Shown here piece by piece: positions 41,228 to 54,600 of a stretch of DNA of 64,000 bases. Position 1 is the first letter of the stretch. The number at the start of each line of letters is the position of its first letter. The translations under genes and the position numbers were made by a program. Source of the stretch: Armigeres subalbatus (taxonomy: Eukaryota > Arthropoda > Insecta > Diptera > Culicidae); contig NC_085140.1 in the NCBI RefSeq assembly GCF_024139115.2, positions 44,548,180 to 44,612,179 of the forward strand, in the 5' to 3' direction. The notes beneath the pieces are model-generated. The model worked only from the letters and a program-made list of their open reading frames with translations, did not search any database and was not told the origin of the DNA.

Positions 41228-44200
41228 CAAAATCTGTGAACTGTCGTTGGTCGGATTTCTATAATAAGCAGTTTAACTTATTATTAGGATTATTAGAAGT
41301 CCATGGGAAAAAGTTTTGTAGAAACCTGAAAGGACTATTAAATCACAAATATTCTCAAGCCCGCATAACATCTGGTCTGCGAGGGGTTCTGTACTCCCCA
41401 AAAGATTATTTGACGATCATAAAATTTCCTGGTAGTGGATAAGCTACAATCCATAGAAATTTCTAAAAATGTCAAAGGTGAAGGAATAAAAGATTGAATG
41501 AACAAAACTTAAGAATCTTTAATTTCTTATACATGATGGTTGAGACAACATTTACAACAATAATTTTAGAAACATAATCTAGCTTATAATTGCCCAAAGT
41601 TTCCCCTACCTTATTTGATGGGCGTTCTCTAACTAATTTATAGAGTGTTCAGCAGCCTTTGGACGAAAATGTGTGAGTTATTTTTTTAACCAGTCACGAG
41701 ACAATGAGGTTGAATAATTATTGCTTGGTGGATCGTGCAGTTGAGGAACATAATTTTCGTCCACTACGTAACAAAAAAAAACTTGTTGAAAAATCCGCGT
41801 TAAAATACGTTAAAAACGTGTTATCGCTTAGTAGAAGAAACTCATGAGTGGGCGCGCTATCGTTTTTTAATGTGCATTGAGAGCGCGTTTGAGTGAAACA
41901 CGGTTCTCGTCTTTAATCCTTACGAAGTACCGTCGTAAAATTAAATATTTAGACGACTTCCTAGACATTACTATCCGTCTGGTAGCAAAGGTGGTCGAAT
42001 TGATTTTCTTCCCTTTCTCCTATATTGATCATCGTTTTGATGAATAGAGCACCAAGCAACTTTTAGTACAATCATGCTTATTGAAAGAGCAATATTTGTT
42101 CTGAAAATCGATGAAAATTTCACAATTTATTTGAAGAAAATGTCTGGAATGACAGGAAGTCCAGATTTTTAATTTTTACAATTTTTTATATATAATATAA
42201 TGTGCATCGATTTCTCAACACCACACACATTTTTACTATTTGTTGTACCCACGAATTGGAACGTGGATGCGCCTCTGGCGACTGTCGACGAATTCGGATT
42301 GCTCGTCTCTAGTTGCCATAGCCTGTTCCAAGTGACTCCAACTCCAGTCAAACACATCTACCATTCACGATAATCTTGTGCTCAAGTGCATAAAAGTGGA
42401 AGTGATTTACTGATAGTTTTATCATCCAACACTTGAGAAAATTAACTTCTTTTATGAGCACTAAAATAGGACGTTTCCGTATGTATGTGTGGATGTGGAT
42501 GTTATGCTCTTTCTTCGTTACCATCTTTCCATGGTGTGTAATCATGGCTTCACTGGTTCTCATAGTTCAGCCATAGCTACCTCACAACACATGTACCAAA
42601 GATGGAACGACTCTCCTTTGGTTTTATTGCACTTTTACCACCCGGAATTTTCTACTCAAGACGACGACAAAAGGAAGACACAAATTCAAGAACAAAAGGC
42701 AGCAAATCGCCTTCGAATCTAACACCCTCTACTCACTCCCCCCCCGAATGTGAATCTATATCCGAATGGATTATACAACCTTGTCTGTCACCCCACCGCC
42801 AGCAGTCATTTTCGGACGGTCCTGAGGGAAAGAAGCACCGGTGGAGATAAATATGGAGTCTAGACTAGCCCATTTGAGCAACTTGACATGGCGAAGAGGC
42901 CCATGTATCACCCGAATCCGGGAGACTCATGTAATTCAATGAGCTTTAGCGGTAATATATATATATATATATATATATTAATTCCTAATTCCTGAAATTG
43001 ATCACCACCTCCGTAAATTCAATGGGTAGACCCGATAACCGTTCGCATTCTTTTCTTCAGTTTTATCGGGAAGGAACCGTGGTTATTAAGTCAATTATCA
43101 CACTTTTGTTGATTCTTTGCTCGTTCAGCTTCAGGCGAAAACGAGGGAAACACGCTCTCGCTTCCAAAACAGGAGGTTGGAGTAAGACGGACACACCGAA
43201 ACAGTTTTGTTTGGTTCATAAAAAAAGTTATGATTTTCGTTATTGATAGTAAGAGTATAAATACGATGTACTATCTGTTAATTACCAAAAAAGAGTTGTT
43301 AGAGCACATTAGTGTATTAAGCTATTCTTTAATCACATTTAAATAATTTGTCTAGGTTTCAGGTCAAAGATTGTGGACTTAAATGCAAACTTTGGGTTTT
43401 TTGAAGAACCTTGATTATAGGAATTTCTGATTTTCAAAAATGCAAGATTCTTGGTTTATTATATCTGACATTTGATTTATTTGACATTTCAAGATCAAGG
43501 TTATTCAACCTGCGAAGAAACAAAACGCCTGTTAAGAGTTACGTAGTTTTCTACTTTCAGTAGGATTCTAACCGTTTTTGCACAAGCTCCCCCAATGATA
43601 GACCATAAACGACCGTATGGGTCGTCTCCCTAGGATTCTTGCGGCAGCGGAAGTGAGTTAGGTTGCAAAGAAAGTGGTAAAAATCAATTGACTCTCATTA
43701 ATGTCTTAATCTAATAGAGCTTATGAAAATGGAAATGATATTGAAAACGGTTCACTTCTCCCTCAGTCGTTTGAAGAAACCGTCAGTGAAGCGAGAGGAG
43801 CAAAAATGACTTTATTCCAAAGAGTGTGGCAAGGAAATGGTAGCACAGCACACTGCCTGCTCCAGTTTCGAAAGGGAAGCCCGGATTCTAGTTTAATAAA
43901 TGTGCCTCATTCTGAGACGAAGTTTCTCTTCACCGGAGATAGTTCCGAATGATGTTACTAGCTCTTCTAGGAGAAAGTTTGCAGTAACCCAGTCAACGTT
44001 TGTCGGTGAATCTGCAAGATGAAGTTTTGTACGGAGCTAATTAAAAATATGAGTGTTGAAATTTCAGTCAATTATGGGATCGATTGAAAGTTTGTGGTTT
44101 GTTTAAAAATATATTTTGAGGAAATTTGCAGTGCAAGTGCACTGTGTATTGTATCCATGGTAAATACAATCCTTTAAAAATACGGTCCCATGGAGCGAGC

Positions 44201-44400
44201 TTTTAGAGCTTAACTACCAGAACTAAAACAACACGCATGAATTGGAAAACATTATCTTGGAGGCTTCCAATCAACTCAACATAAGCATGTACTTTGGCGT
44301 GTACTTTCTTATGATGATAATCGAGAAAAAAATCAAAGTTGAATGTGGCCATGGACGATTTCGTAACCAAGAACAGTAAATACCGGAATCGACTAATAAA
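41228..44400. other. gene-free stretch with a TA microsatellite
   Basis: Short open frames only, none with a recognised domain. (TA)n of about 27 bp lies at 42952-42979. The stretch ends at the start of the 11-bp satellite. Confidence 0.4.
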
Positions 44401-44404
44401 GCAA

Positions 44405-47400
44405 TTTAATCCAGATCAAATTCGAATTCAATCCAAATCCAATCCAAATCCAATTCAAATTCAATCCAAATCAAACCCAAATCTAATCCAAATCCAATCC
44501 AAACCCAATCCAAATCCAATACAAATCTAATCCAAATCCGATCCAAATCCAATCCAAATCCAATCCAAATCCAATCCATCTCCAATCCATATCCAATCCA
44601 AATTCAATCTAAATCCAATCCAAAACCAATCCAAATTCAATCCAAATCCAATCCAAATCCAATCCAAATCCAATCCAAATCCAATCCAAATCCAATCCAA
44701 ATACAATCCAAATCCAATTCAAATCCAATCAAAATCCAATCCAAATACAATCCAAATCCAATCCAAATCAAATCTAAATCTTATCCAATTCCAATCCAAG
44801 CCCAATCTCAATCCAAAACAAATGTAATCCAAATCCAATCCAAAATCAATCCAAATTCAATCCAAATCCAATTTAAATCCAATCCAAATCCAAACCAAAT
44901 CCAATCCAAATTCAATCCAAATCCAATTTAAATCCAACCCAAACCAACCAAACCAATCAAAACCAATCCATATCCAATCCAAATTCAATCTAAACCAATC
45001 CAAACCAATCCAAACCAATCCAAACCAATCCAAAACAATCCAAATCTAATCCAAATCCAATCAAAACCAATCCAAATACAATCCAAACCAATCCAAACCA
45101 ATCCAAACCAATCCAAACCAATCCAAACCAATCCAAATCCAATCCAAATCCAATCCAAACCTATCCAACCAATCCAAATTCAATCCAAACCAATCCAAAC
45201 CAATCCAAATCCCATCCAAACCAATCCAAACCAATCCAAACCAATCCAAATCCAATCCAAACCAATCCAAACCAATCCAAATCCAATCCAAACCAATTGA
45301 AACCAATCCAAACCAAACCAAATCTAATCCAAACCAATCCAAACCAATCCAAACCAATCCAAACCAATCCAAACCAATCCAAACCAATCAAATCCAAACC
45401 AATCAAATCTAATCCAACCAATCCAAACCAATCCAAACCAATCCAAACCAATCAAATCCAATCCAAACCAATCAAACCAATCCAAATCCAATCCAAACCA
45501 ATCCAAACCAATCAAACCAATCCAAACCAATCCAAACCAATCCAAACCAATCCAAACCAATCCAACCAATCCAAACCAACCGAATCCAATCCGAATCCAA
45601 TCCAAACCAATCTTAATCCAATCCAACCAATCCAATCCAAACCAATCCAAACCAATCCAAACCAATCCAATCCAACCAATCCAAACCAATCCAAATCCAA
45701 TCCAATCCAAACCAATCAAAATACAATCCAAACCCAATCAAAATCTAATCAAAATTCAATCCCAATCTAATACAAATCCAACCCAAATCCAATCCAAATA
45801 CAATCAAAACCCAATCCAATCCAAATCCGATCCAAATCCAAATCAAATCCAATCCAAATCCCATCCAAATCTAATCCAAATCCAATCCAAATCCAATTCA
45901 AATCCAATTCAAATCCAATCTAAATCTAATCCAAATCCAATCCAAATCCAATCAAAATCTAATCCAAATTCAATCCCAATCTAATACAAATCCAACCCAA
46001 ATCCAATCCAAATCCAATCCAAATCCAATCCAAATCCAATCCAAATCCAATCCAAATCCAATCCAAATCCAATCCAAATCCAATCAAAATCCAATCCAAA
46101 TTCAATCCAAATCCAATCCAAATCCAATCCAAATCCAATCTAAATCCAATCCAAATCCAATTCAAATCCAATCCAAATCCAATCCAAATCCAATCCAAAT
46201 CCAATCCAAATCCAATCCAAATCCAATCCAAATCCAATCCAAATCCAATCCAAATCCAATCTAAACCCAACCCAAATCCAATCCTAATCCAAACAAAATC
46301 TAATACAAATCCAATCCCAATCTAATACAAATCCAACCCAAATCCAATCAAAGCCCAATCCAAATCCGATCCCAATCCAAATTAAATCCAATCCAAATCG
46401 AATCCAAATCCAAATGCTATCCAAATTAATTCCAAATCCAATTCAAATCCAATCTAAATCTAATCCAAATCCAATCCAAATCCAATCAAAATCTAATCAA
46501 AATCCAATCCCAATCTTATCCAAATCCAACCCAAATCCAATCCAAACCAACCAAACCAATCCAAACCAATCCAATCCAATCCAACCAAACCAATCCAAAC
46601 CAATCCAAACCAATCCAAACCAATCCAAACCAATCCACATCCAATCCAAATCCAATCCAAACCAATCCAACCAATCCAAACCAATCCAAACCAATCCAAA
46701 CCAATCCAAACCAATCCAACCAATCCAAACCAATCCAAACCAATCCAAACCAATCCAAACCAATCCAAACCAATCCAAACCAATCCAACCAATCCAAACC
46801 AATCCAACCAATCCAAACCAACCAAACCAACCAAACCAATCCAAACCAACCAAACCAATCCAAATCCAACCAAACCAATCCAAACCAATCCAAACCAATC
46901 CAAACCAATCCAAACCAATCCAAACCAATCCAAACCAATCCAAACCAATCCAAATCCAATCCAAACCAATCCAAACCAATCCAAACCAATCCAAACCAAT
47001 CCAAACCAATCCAAACCAATCCAAACCAATCCAAATCCAACCGAATCCGAATCCAATCCAAATCCAATCCAGATCCAATCCAAACCAATCCAAACCAATC
47101 CAAACCAACCCAATCCAATCCAAACCAATCCAAACCAATCCAAATCAAACCAAACCAATCCAAGTCCAATCCAAACCAATCCAAACCAATCCAAACCAAT
47201 CCAAACCAACCAAACCAAACACAAACCAATGTAAATCCAATCTAAATCCAACTCAAAATCAAATTCAATCCAAACCAATCAAAACCAATCCAAACCAATC
47301 CAACCAATCCAAATCCAATCAAACCAATCAAAAACCAATCCAAACCAATCCACATCCAAATCCAAACCAATCCAACCAAACCAATCCAAATCCAATCCAA

Positions 47401-48530
47401 ATCCAAACCAATCCAAACCAACCAAACCAATCCAAACCAATCCAAACCAATCCAAACCAATCCAAACCAATCCAAACCAATCCAAACCAATCCAAACCAA
47501 TCCAAACCAATCCAAACCAATCCAACCAATCCAAACCAATCCAAACCAATCCAAACCAATCCAACCAATCCAAACCAATCCAACCAATCCAAACCAATCC
47601 AAATCCAATCCAAACCAATCCAAACCAATCCAAACCAATCTAACACAAATCTAACCCAAACCAATCCAAACACAATCAAAACAAAACCAAACACAATCAA
47701 AGCTCAATCCAAACCCAATTTAAATCCAATCCGAATCAAATCCGAATCCGATCCAAATCCAATTCAAATCCAATCCAATCCAAATCGAAATCCAATCCAA
47801 TCCAAATTCAATCAAAATCCAATCCAATCCAAATCCAAATTCAATCCAAATCGAACCAAACCAAATCCAATCCAAACCAATCCAAACCAAACACAAAACC
47901 AACCAAAACCAATCCAAACCAATCCAATCCAATCCATCCAAACCAATCCAAACCAATCCAAACCAAATCCAATCCAAACCAATCCAACCAATCCAAACCA
48001 ATCCAAACCAATCCAAACCAATCCAAACCAATCCAAACCAATCCAAACCAATCCAAACCAACCAAACCAATCCAAACCAATCCAAACCAATCCAAACCAA
48101 TCCAAACCAATCCAAACCAACCAAACCAATCCAAACCAATCCAAACCAACCAAACCAACCAAACCAATCCAAACCAATCCAAACCAATCCAAACCAATCC
48201 AAACCAATCCAATCCAATCCAAATCCAATCCAAACCAATCCAAACCAATCCAAACCAATCCAAACCAATCCAAATCCAATCCAAACCAATCCAAACCAAT
48301 CCAAACCAATCCAACCAATCAATCCAATCAATCCAATCAACCAATCCAATCCAAATCCAATCCAAATCCAATCCAATCCAATCCAATCCAATCCAATCCA
48401 ATCCAAATCCAATCCAAATCAAATCCAAATCCAATCCAAATCCAATCCAAATCCAATCCAAATCCAATCCAAATCCAATCCAAATCCAATCCAAATCCAA
48501 TCCAAATCCAATCCAAATCCAATACAATTT
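44405..48530. repeat. 4.1-kb satellite of 11-bp AAATCCAATCC and 10-bp AAACCAATCC units
   Basis: The two unit lengths occur in blocks. The 11-bp form fills about 44.4-44.98, 45.72-46.54 and 48.33-48.53 kb. The 10-bp form, which lacks one T, fills about 44.99-45.72 and 46.54-48.32 kb. The 5-bp AATCC runs near 48366-48405. Neither unit contains a stop on either strand, so long open frames (NQSKPIQTNP repeats on plus, FGLVWIGLDW on minus) appear everywhere and are not genes. Confidence 0.9.
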
Positions 48531-48879
48531 CAAACCCAAGCCCAATTCAAATCGAAACCAAAACCACTCCAAATCCAATCAAATCCAAATCTGACCAAAA
48601 TCTAACCCAAATCAAATAATTCAAATCTAAATCCAATCCGATAATTTGGATAATCAAATCCAAACCAAATTCAATCCAGATACAAACATAATTTTAATCC
48701 GAGCTTAAAATTTAATCAATGTTTGTCCGCATTTAAGTTAGTTGATTTCATTTGCTGGTTCATTTTTCTTACATCAGATTAAGCGACAAAATGTGAGGGA
48801 GAGGAAATTAAGAAAATGAAAACAAAAACGAATCGCTTTGAGCATGCGTGGTTGAAAAAATGCAACTTAGTTCTTCGTC

Positions 48880-50975
48880 GTTATTCCTTTGTCTCCTTGT
48901 TCTTCTTAATCCATAGTCTGCTTATTCCTTAGTCTCAAGTCCTTAGTCCTCATTCCTTAGGCATTAGTTGTTAGTCGTATGTCCTTAGTCCTTAGCCCTT
49001 CATCTCTTTAGTCCTTAGTTTCGTAAGTCCTTAATCTCTTTCAATCTTAGTTTCTGTAGTTTCTGTAGTCCTCAGTCCTCAGTCCAAAGTCCTTAGTCTT
49101 CTTGTTCTTTAGACCCTAATCCTCAGTTCTTAATCCTTAGTCGCCATAGTCTTTAGTTTTTAGTCCTCAATCGTTAGTTTTTAGTCCAAAGTCCTAAATC
49201 CTTAACCCTTAGCCCTTACTACTTAGTACTTATTCCGTAATATCCTTAGTCATTAGTTCTTAGTCCTTAGTCTCATTAGTCTCCTTAGTCGTTAGTCTCT
49301 CTGTGTTACTCAACCGCTACTGTGCCGAGATCTACTGTGGTATTCTGTGGTATTCCACACAGAATCTATTTTTAGATGTTCCATTATTCATTGTTGTTGT
49401 CGTTGCTGGTCCATCTCACCGTGAGTCTATTGTGTCCATTTTTATCCGTGTCGTGAATCCAATGATCGTTGCGTTGTTCGGTTGCCATTTATCTGGGTAC
49501 GTTGGAGGAATGCCTCCGAGAAGAACAATTTGTCAGTCGTCATCAGGCAGTCGCAACGGTACGGGCGCTCCCCAATACGCCACAGTATAGGCTGCGCATC
49601 CGGCGACTGACGAGGGTTTGGTTGAGGGGCTGGGAATCGAACCCATGACCATTCGCTTGTAAGGCGAACGTGTAGCCAACTACGCTACGGGACCCCCCAT
49701 TCTCTTTAGTTCTCAGTTCATAGTCCATAGTTTAGACCTTAGTTCTTAGTCTTCAGCCCTTAGTCTCCATCTCTTAGTCCTAAGTGCTTAGTCCATAATC
49801 CTATTACTTAGTCTTTATTCCTTAATCTGCAGTCCATCGTCCGTCGCCATTGATCCTTAGTCCTGTGTCATTAGTTCTTAGTCCTTTTTTGTCTTCAATT
49901 TTTAGTTTAGTCAGATTGATCTTAGTTCTGTCCTTTTTGTTTTTAATCCTTAACGCTTAGTATTTAGCTCTTAGTCTTTAGTCCTGCGTCATAAGTTTGT
50001 AGTCCTTAGTCCTTAGCTCATAATTCTTAATTTTTAGTATTAAGTCCTTTGTCCTTTTTTGTCCTTAATCCTTAGTTCTTTGTCCTTGTTTGTGCTTAAT
50101 CCTCTGTCCTGCGTCATTAGTTCTTAGCCTTCTGTCCTTAGCTCTAAATCCTTAGTATTTAGTCTTAGTTATTAGTCCTCAGTCCTTAGCTCTTAATCCT
50201 TAGTACTTGGTATTCGTTATTAGTCCTTAGACCTTAGTCCTTAGTCCTTAGCCCTTAGCCCTAAGCCCTTAGTCCTTAGTCCTTAGTTCTTAGTCCTTAG
50301 CCCTTAGTCCTTAGTCCTTAGTCCTTAGTCATTAGTCCTTAGTCATTAGTCCTTAGTCCTTAGTCCTTAGTCCTTAGTCCTTAGTCCTTAGTCCTTTGTC
50401 CTTAGTCCTTAGTCCTTAGTCCTTAGTCCTTAGTCCTTAGTCCTTAGTCCTTAGTCCTTAGTCCTTAGTCCTTAGTCCTTAGTCCTTAGTCCTTAGTCCT
50501 TAGTCCTTAGTCCTTAGTCCTTAGTCCTTAGTCCTTAGTCCTTAGTCCTTAGTGCTTAGTCCTTAGTCTTTAGTCCTTAGTCCTTAGTCCTTAGCCCTTA
50601 GTCCTTAGTCCTGTGTCCTTAGTCCTTAGTCCTTGGTCCTTAGTCCTTAGTCCTTAGTGCTTAGTTCTTGGTCCTTAGTCCTTAGTCCTTAGTCCTTAGT
50701 CCTTAGTCCTTAGTCCTTAGTCCTTAGTTCTTAGTCCTTAGTCCTTAGCCCTTAGTCCTTAGTCCTTAGTTCTTAGTCCTTAGTCCTTAGTCCTTAGTCC
50801 TTAGTCCTTAGTCCGTAGTCCTTAGTTCTTAGTCAATAGTCCTTCACCGTTAGTCCTTAGTCTTTAGTCCTTAGTCCTTAGTCCTTCACCCCGTTAGTCC
50901 TTAGTCCTTCACCCCGTTAGTCCTTAGTCCTTAGTCCTTCGCCGTTAGTCCTTAATCCATTGTCATTATTCCTTA
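48880..50975. repeat. 7-bp CCTTAGT satellite
   Basis: TCCTTAG repeats are nearly perfect from about 50.2 to 50.9 kb and decay to the left (from about 48.9 kb). A SINE at 49305-49698 interrupts the decayed part. The motif is not the insect telomere repeat TTAGG. Confidence 0.9.
49305..49698 (-). mobile_element. tRNA-derived SINE inside the 7-bp satellite
   Basis: On the minus strand the head begins GGTCCCGTAGCG. Box A is TAGCGTAGTTGG (49677-49688) and box B is GGTTCGATTCC (49633-49643, perfect consensus). The anticodon-like stem TTCGC/GCGAA closes a CTTACAA loop, which reads as a Val(TAC)-like anticodon. About 300 bp of unrelated body follows. This body and lack of a clean acceptor stem mark it as a SINE, not a tRNA gene. 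Duplications cannot be judged in repetitive flanks. Confidence 0.7.
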
Positions 50976-51066
50976 AAGACCAGATCATTTAAAAATGGGG
51001 CACTTTAAAATGTGTGTATTTTTTAAACTTTTCGTTAAATCGAAAAACTTTCTAAAAATGGATCAT

Positions 51067-51097
<31 letters not shown>

Positions 51098-51373
51098 TTG
51101 GCATTACATCCCCACACTGGGACAGAGCCGCCTCGCAGCTTAGTGTTCATTAAGCACTTCCACAGTTTTTAACTGCGAGGTTTCTTAGCCAGGTTACCAT
51201 TTTTGCATTCGTATATCATGAAGCTAGCACGATGATACTTTTATGCCCAGGGAAGTCGAGACAATTTCCAATCCGAAAATTACCTAGACCGGCACCGGGA
51301 ATCGAACCCAGCCACCCTCAGCATGGTCTTGCTTTGTAGCCGCGCGTCTTACCGCACGGCTAAGGAGGGCCCC
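51067..51373 (-). mobile_element. Feilai-like tRNA-derived SINE with 13-bp target duplication
   Basis: AAAAATGGATCAT flanks both ends (51054-51066 and 51374-51386). On the minus strand the head starts GGGGCCCTCCTTAGCCGTGC, has box A-like TAGCCGTGCGGT and a perfect box B GGTTCGATTCC, and ends in an AAG repeat tail. The 307-bp length, tRNA head and AAG tail fit the Feilai SINE family of Aedes. The family name is from memory of its features. Confidence 0.78.
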
Positions 51374-51389
51374 AAAAATGGATCATGGA

Positions 51390-51660
51390 TTATTTTATTA
51401 CATGCTAGCAGTCCCGACGAACTTTATTTCGCCCAAAATTGATTTATTCTCTGATTAATTCTCAAGTTATGAAGAAATTGGTGTTTCATTTGTATTAGAG
51501 CCCAGCTTTCCAAAGTTTGGAGGGTCTCGAACCATCTTAAGACCTTCCCCAGCCCCAAAAACCCTGCAAACAAATTTCTACACCGATCGGTTCAGTAGTT
51601 TCGGAATCTATAAGGTTCAGACAGACATAAATTCATTTTTATGTATATAGAAAAATAATT
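51390..51660 (+). other. 3'-tail-like fragment of a dispersed retroelement
   Basis: CCGATCGGTTCAGTAGTTTC, then ATAAGGTTCAGACAGACATA and TTCATTTTTATGTATATAG follow each other, a layout often found at the 3' ends of insect retroelement copies. No coding sequence precedes it. The family is unknown. Confidence 0.35.
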
Positions 51661-51664
51661 GAAT

Positions 51665-54600
51665 TAAATTGCTACAATAGCAGCTGGCTAAATAAATCTA
51701 GCCAAAACGTAAATGGACCATCTGGGACTGAATGAATGGTAATATCCGGTTTTTGACGGAGATGGATTTTGCATGACTGTGCATAATTATTTTTTTTCTT
51801 TTTATCTTTTCTCTTCTTGCATGGTAAATATTTTGAAACCACGTTAGTTTCAAACTGTGAACAAAATAGACCAAAAAGAACGGTTTACTAATTATGAAAC
51901 GCTGTGAAAAGCTTCAGTCTCGATTTAAATAAATCAAGTAAAAAATTTACTTACGTATCTGCAAACTGAGGCAATACACGGCCTGTGACGTCATTGCCCT
52001 GACGTCAGGAACAATCTATTCCAAACGGTGAACTGCTGCTGCTTTCACCATCCTCTGCCTGGTGCAAACCTCATATGCAACTGTTTCCACCAACTGCTTA
52101 GTACTGGGACAGCTTTGTTAGCGCTTCTGAAAGAATAAGAATAGAGAACGTGTGAAAATGAATGCAACATCCTTACGCCAGCAGTACAATTTAGATTATC
52201 ATTTCTTAGGCCTCCACCCGTATGCAAGCGAAAGTTTTCCAAAAAATGAAAAACTATAGGAAGCAGTAGATTACGATCACAATCCCCCCGGCAGCCACAC
52301 GCCAAGCTAGATTTTGCTGGCGCTGATTAAGTTTTACAGCCCTAGTTTATAATGTTAATATTCAGAAGTGGAATTAAAAAAGTTTTTCCCGGCCAAACAG
52401 TGTGAAGCTTGGCAGAGATTTATGTGAGTGCGATGCGAGCCGGATTTCAGTTACAGCCTACGTAACTACAAACTGCATGGAAGGGACTTTTCGGATCATG
52501 CACTCGCTCGTCAACCGGAGTAAGATTGATGACACGCTTTGACAGAAGGTGAGTGTGAGGTATTTCCAAACAAGATGCAGTGCACAGATTTGCATTAAGA
52601 GGGTTTACATCGAACGACAGGGCCAGCTGAAGGAAATTTGTCGATCTGCAATTCCAAAGCAACTTAGAATCGTTTTTTGTAAGATACTGATGCATATAAC
52701 AAGATCGTCAAATTTGAAATTTAAATGAAATCTTCGTATTTGATGTAAAGAAAGTAAAATATATCTTTAAACTAGAATATTGTTCATAACATAATTTCAT
52801 TAGGGTAGTATATGGTAAATAAAACGATGCGACCCTGCTCAACCGTCCCGGAAAATATGCTAAACAAGCCCTCTTAAAACTCAACTTGACTACCACCTGC
52901 TAACGAAAGCAAAATGTCAATGGTGTAAAGAATATGCCTAATACCTGAGCGCCTTCTTCTCAACTCCTTTACCAACTGCAGGACTGCGGGGATATCTGTT
53001 GCATGAAGTCATAAATCTTCTGCCACCTCTCGGAAACAGTTTGTCGGAGGCTGCAGAGAAACCCAACCCCACTCGATGGCGGAGTGCTCTCAGAATGTGA
53101 TAATGTAAGACGTGTTAAACACTTCGTCCGCCCACCCCGATACAGTGTTTTAACCCAAATTCAGAATTCATTTATCATAAGACACTCATCTTTACTCCAT
53201 TTTTCCATTGTGCCTGTCACATCGAGCACGACGAGCATTCCATGCTCAAGCCTCCGCGCCAGTAGACGGGCGGGAAAACAATTCTTCTTCTGCACCACAC
53301 TGCCGTGGTGCTGCTCCTTTGCCCTCGCATTGTGTAACGACCGTTTATCATTCTTACGATGGTGAACGCTATCCTCGCTCGTTCTTTTGCATACTACTAG
53401 CTAAGGTTGGGCACTCACTCGAAGGACTTTTTGAAGGTGAAGGAAGAAGGGGCGAAATTTTGCTTGCCAAAGCTGGACCAAAGTGCAGAGGCTTCAAGGT
53501 AAATCACTTTGGGGACTTTCCACCGGTAACGTCAAACTGTGACTTCTTGGGGTTTGTTTTGTACTACATATTCGCTATGTGACGGAAATGGAATAATAGG
53601 ATTATTCAATAGACGATGGTAATCCTCAAACCCTCTTAGCCAATCACTGTTTTGCATTGTACCGTGTCATGGCATGAGAAAATGGTAATAAGCCTCTTGA
53701 CACTGTTTGTAGCTCATTAAGCAATAAAGGCTCATATTAAAACTGGACTTTACATGATAGCATTCCTTTTAATGAAAACTATCATAATAGTTATCTGTAA
53801 TGATTTTTCCGGCTCGAGATGGAAGTTTATCTAACGTTTGCCCTTCTAATCTCTATTTATCTTTTCTTGTCCCTTCTTGTTTCTTCTTATCTCTTCTTGT
53901 GTCTTATTTCCTCGTTTTGTCTCTTCTTGTCTATTCTCTCATCTTATGTTCTTGTCTTTCTATGTTATTTTCTTTCACTTTCAGAACAAAATAATGAAAG
54001 TTTATCGGACTTTCGGTTTGTCGCAGAGTTTTTTTTTCAACAGACATTAAATTAGAAATGTAATCAGCTGACATGAATTCGCCGTTTAGTGTCGATTCAA
54101 CCAAACCGTTTTTATTATCCAAAATCACGCACCATTTCGAAAATTGGTTTGCGAAACAAAACAAATACCCATCCAATTAAGGGCCTTACAACTCCACCTC
54201 ATTCACCACCGTTTGATAGGGATGGCCAATGATAGCTAATCGAGTTGGAATAGCCACACACACGCAATCAGAAAAGGCAATTATTTATCTACACTAAATG
54301 AGGGTAAAAATTCCCCACGCTCCGAAAAAAAATCAAACCAAAACGATTATCCTAAGCTCTCATGAATATCAATGACGCAATAATTCTACTGTGAGTACGT
54401 GTGTACATGCGATCCATGATTTATTCAAATCGACCACCACCGCCGGCACCCGGGGGGCTCTGAATCACTGCAAAATTAGTTGCTATGTAAATATGGGTAA
54501 ATCGGCAATCGCAAATCTCCGGTTTCATCGCAAATAAATCCAACCGAATCCGCGCCAAAATTGATTCCGGCCCAATCTTTCAATCCGCGGAGAGCCCGAA

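Noticed and set aside
44405..48578. Several open frames of 100-409 codons on both strands (QSKPIQTNP and FGLVWIGLDW repeats)
   Set aside because: They are produced by 10- and 11-bp units without stops. Both strands are open over the same bases, which real genes rarely show.
49620..49695. Functional tRNA-Val gene
   Set aside because: Box A, box B and the anticodon stem are good, but the acceptor stem does not pair cleanly and the sequence continues into a 300-bp body, as in a SINE.
48880..50975. Telomeric or telomere-like repeat
   Set aside because: The unit is CCTTAGT (7 bp), not TTAGG, and dipteran chromosome ends do not use this motif.
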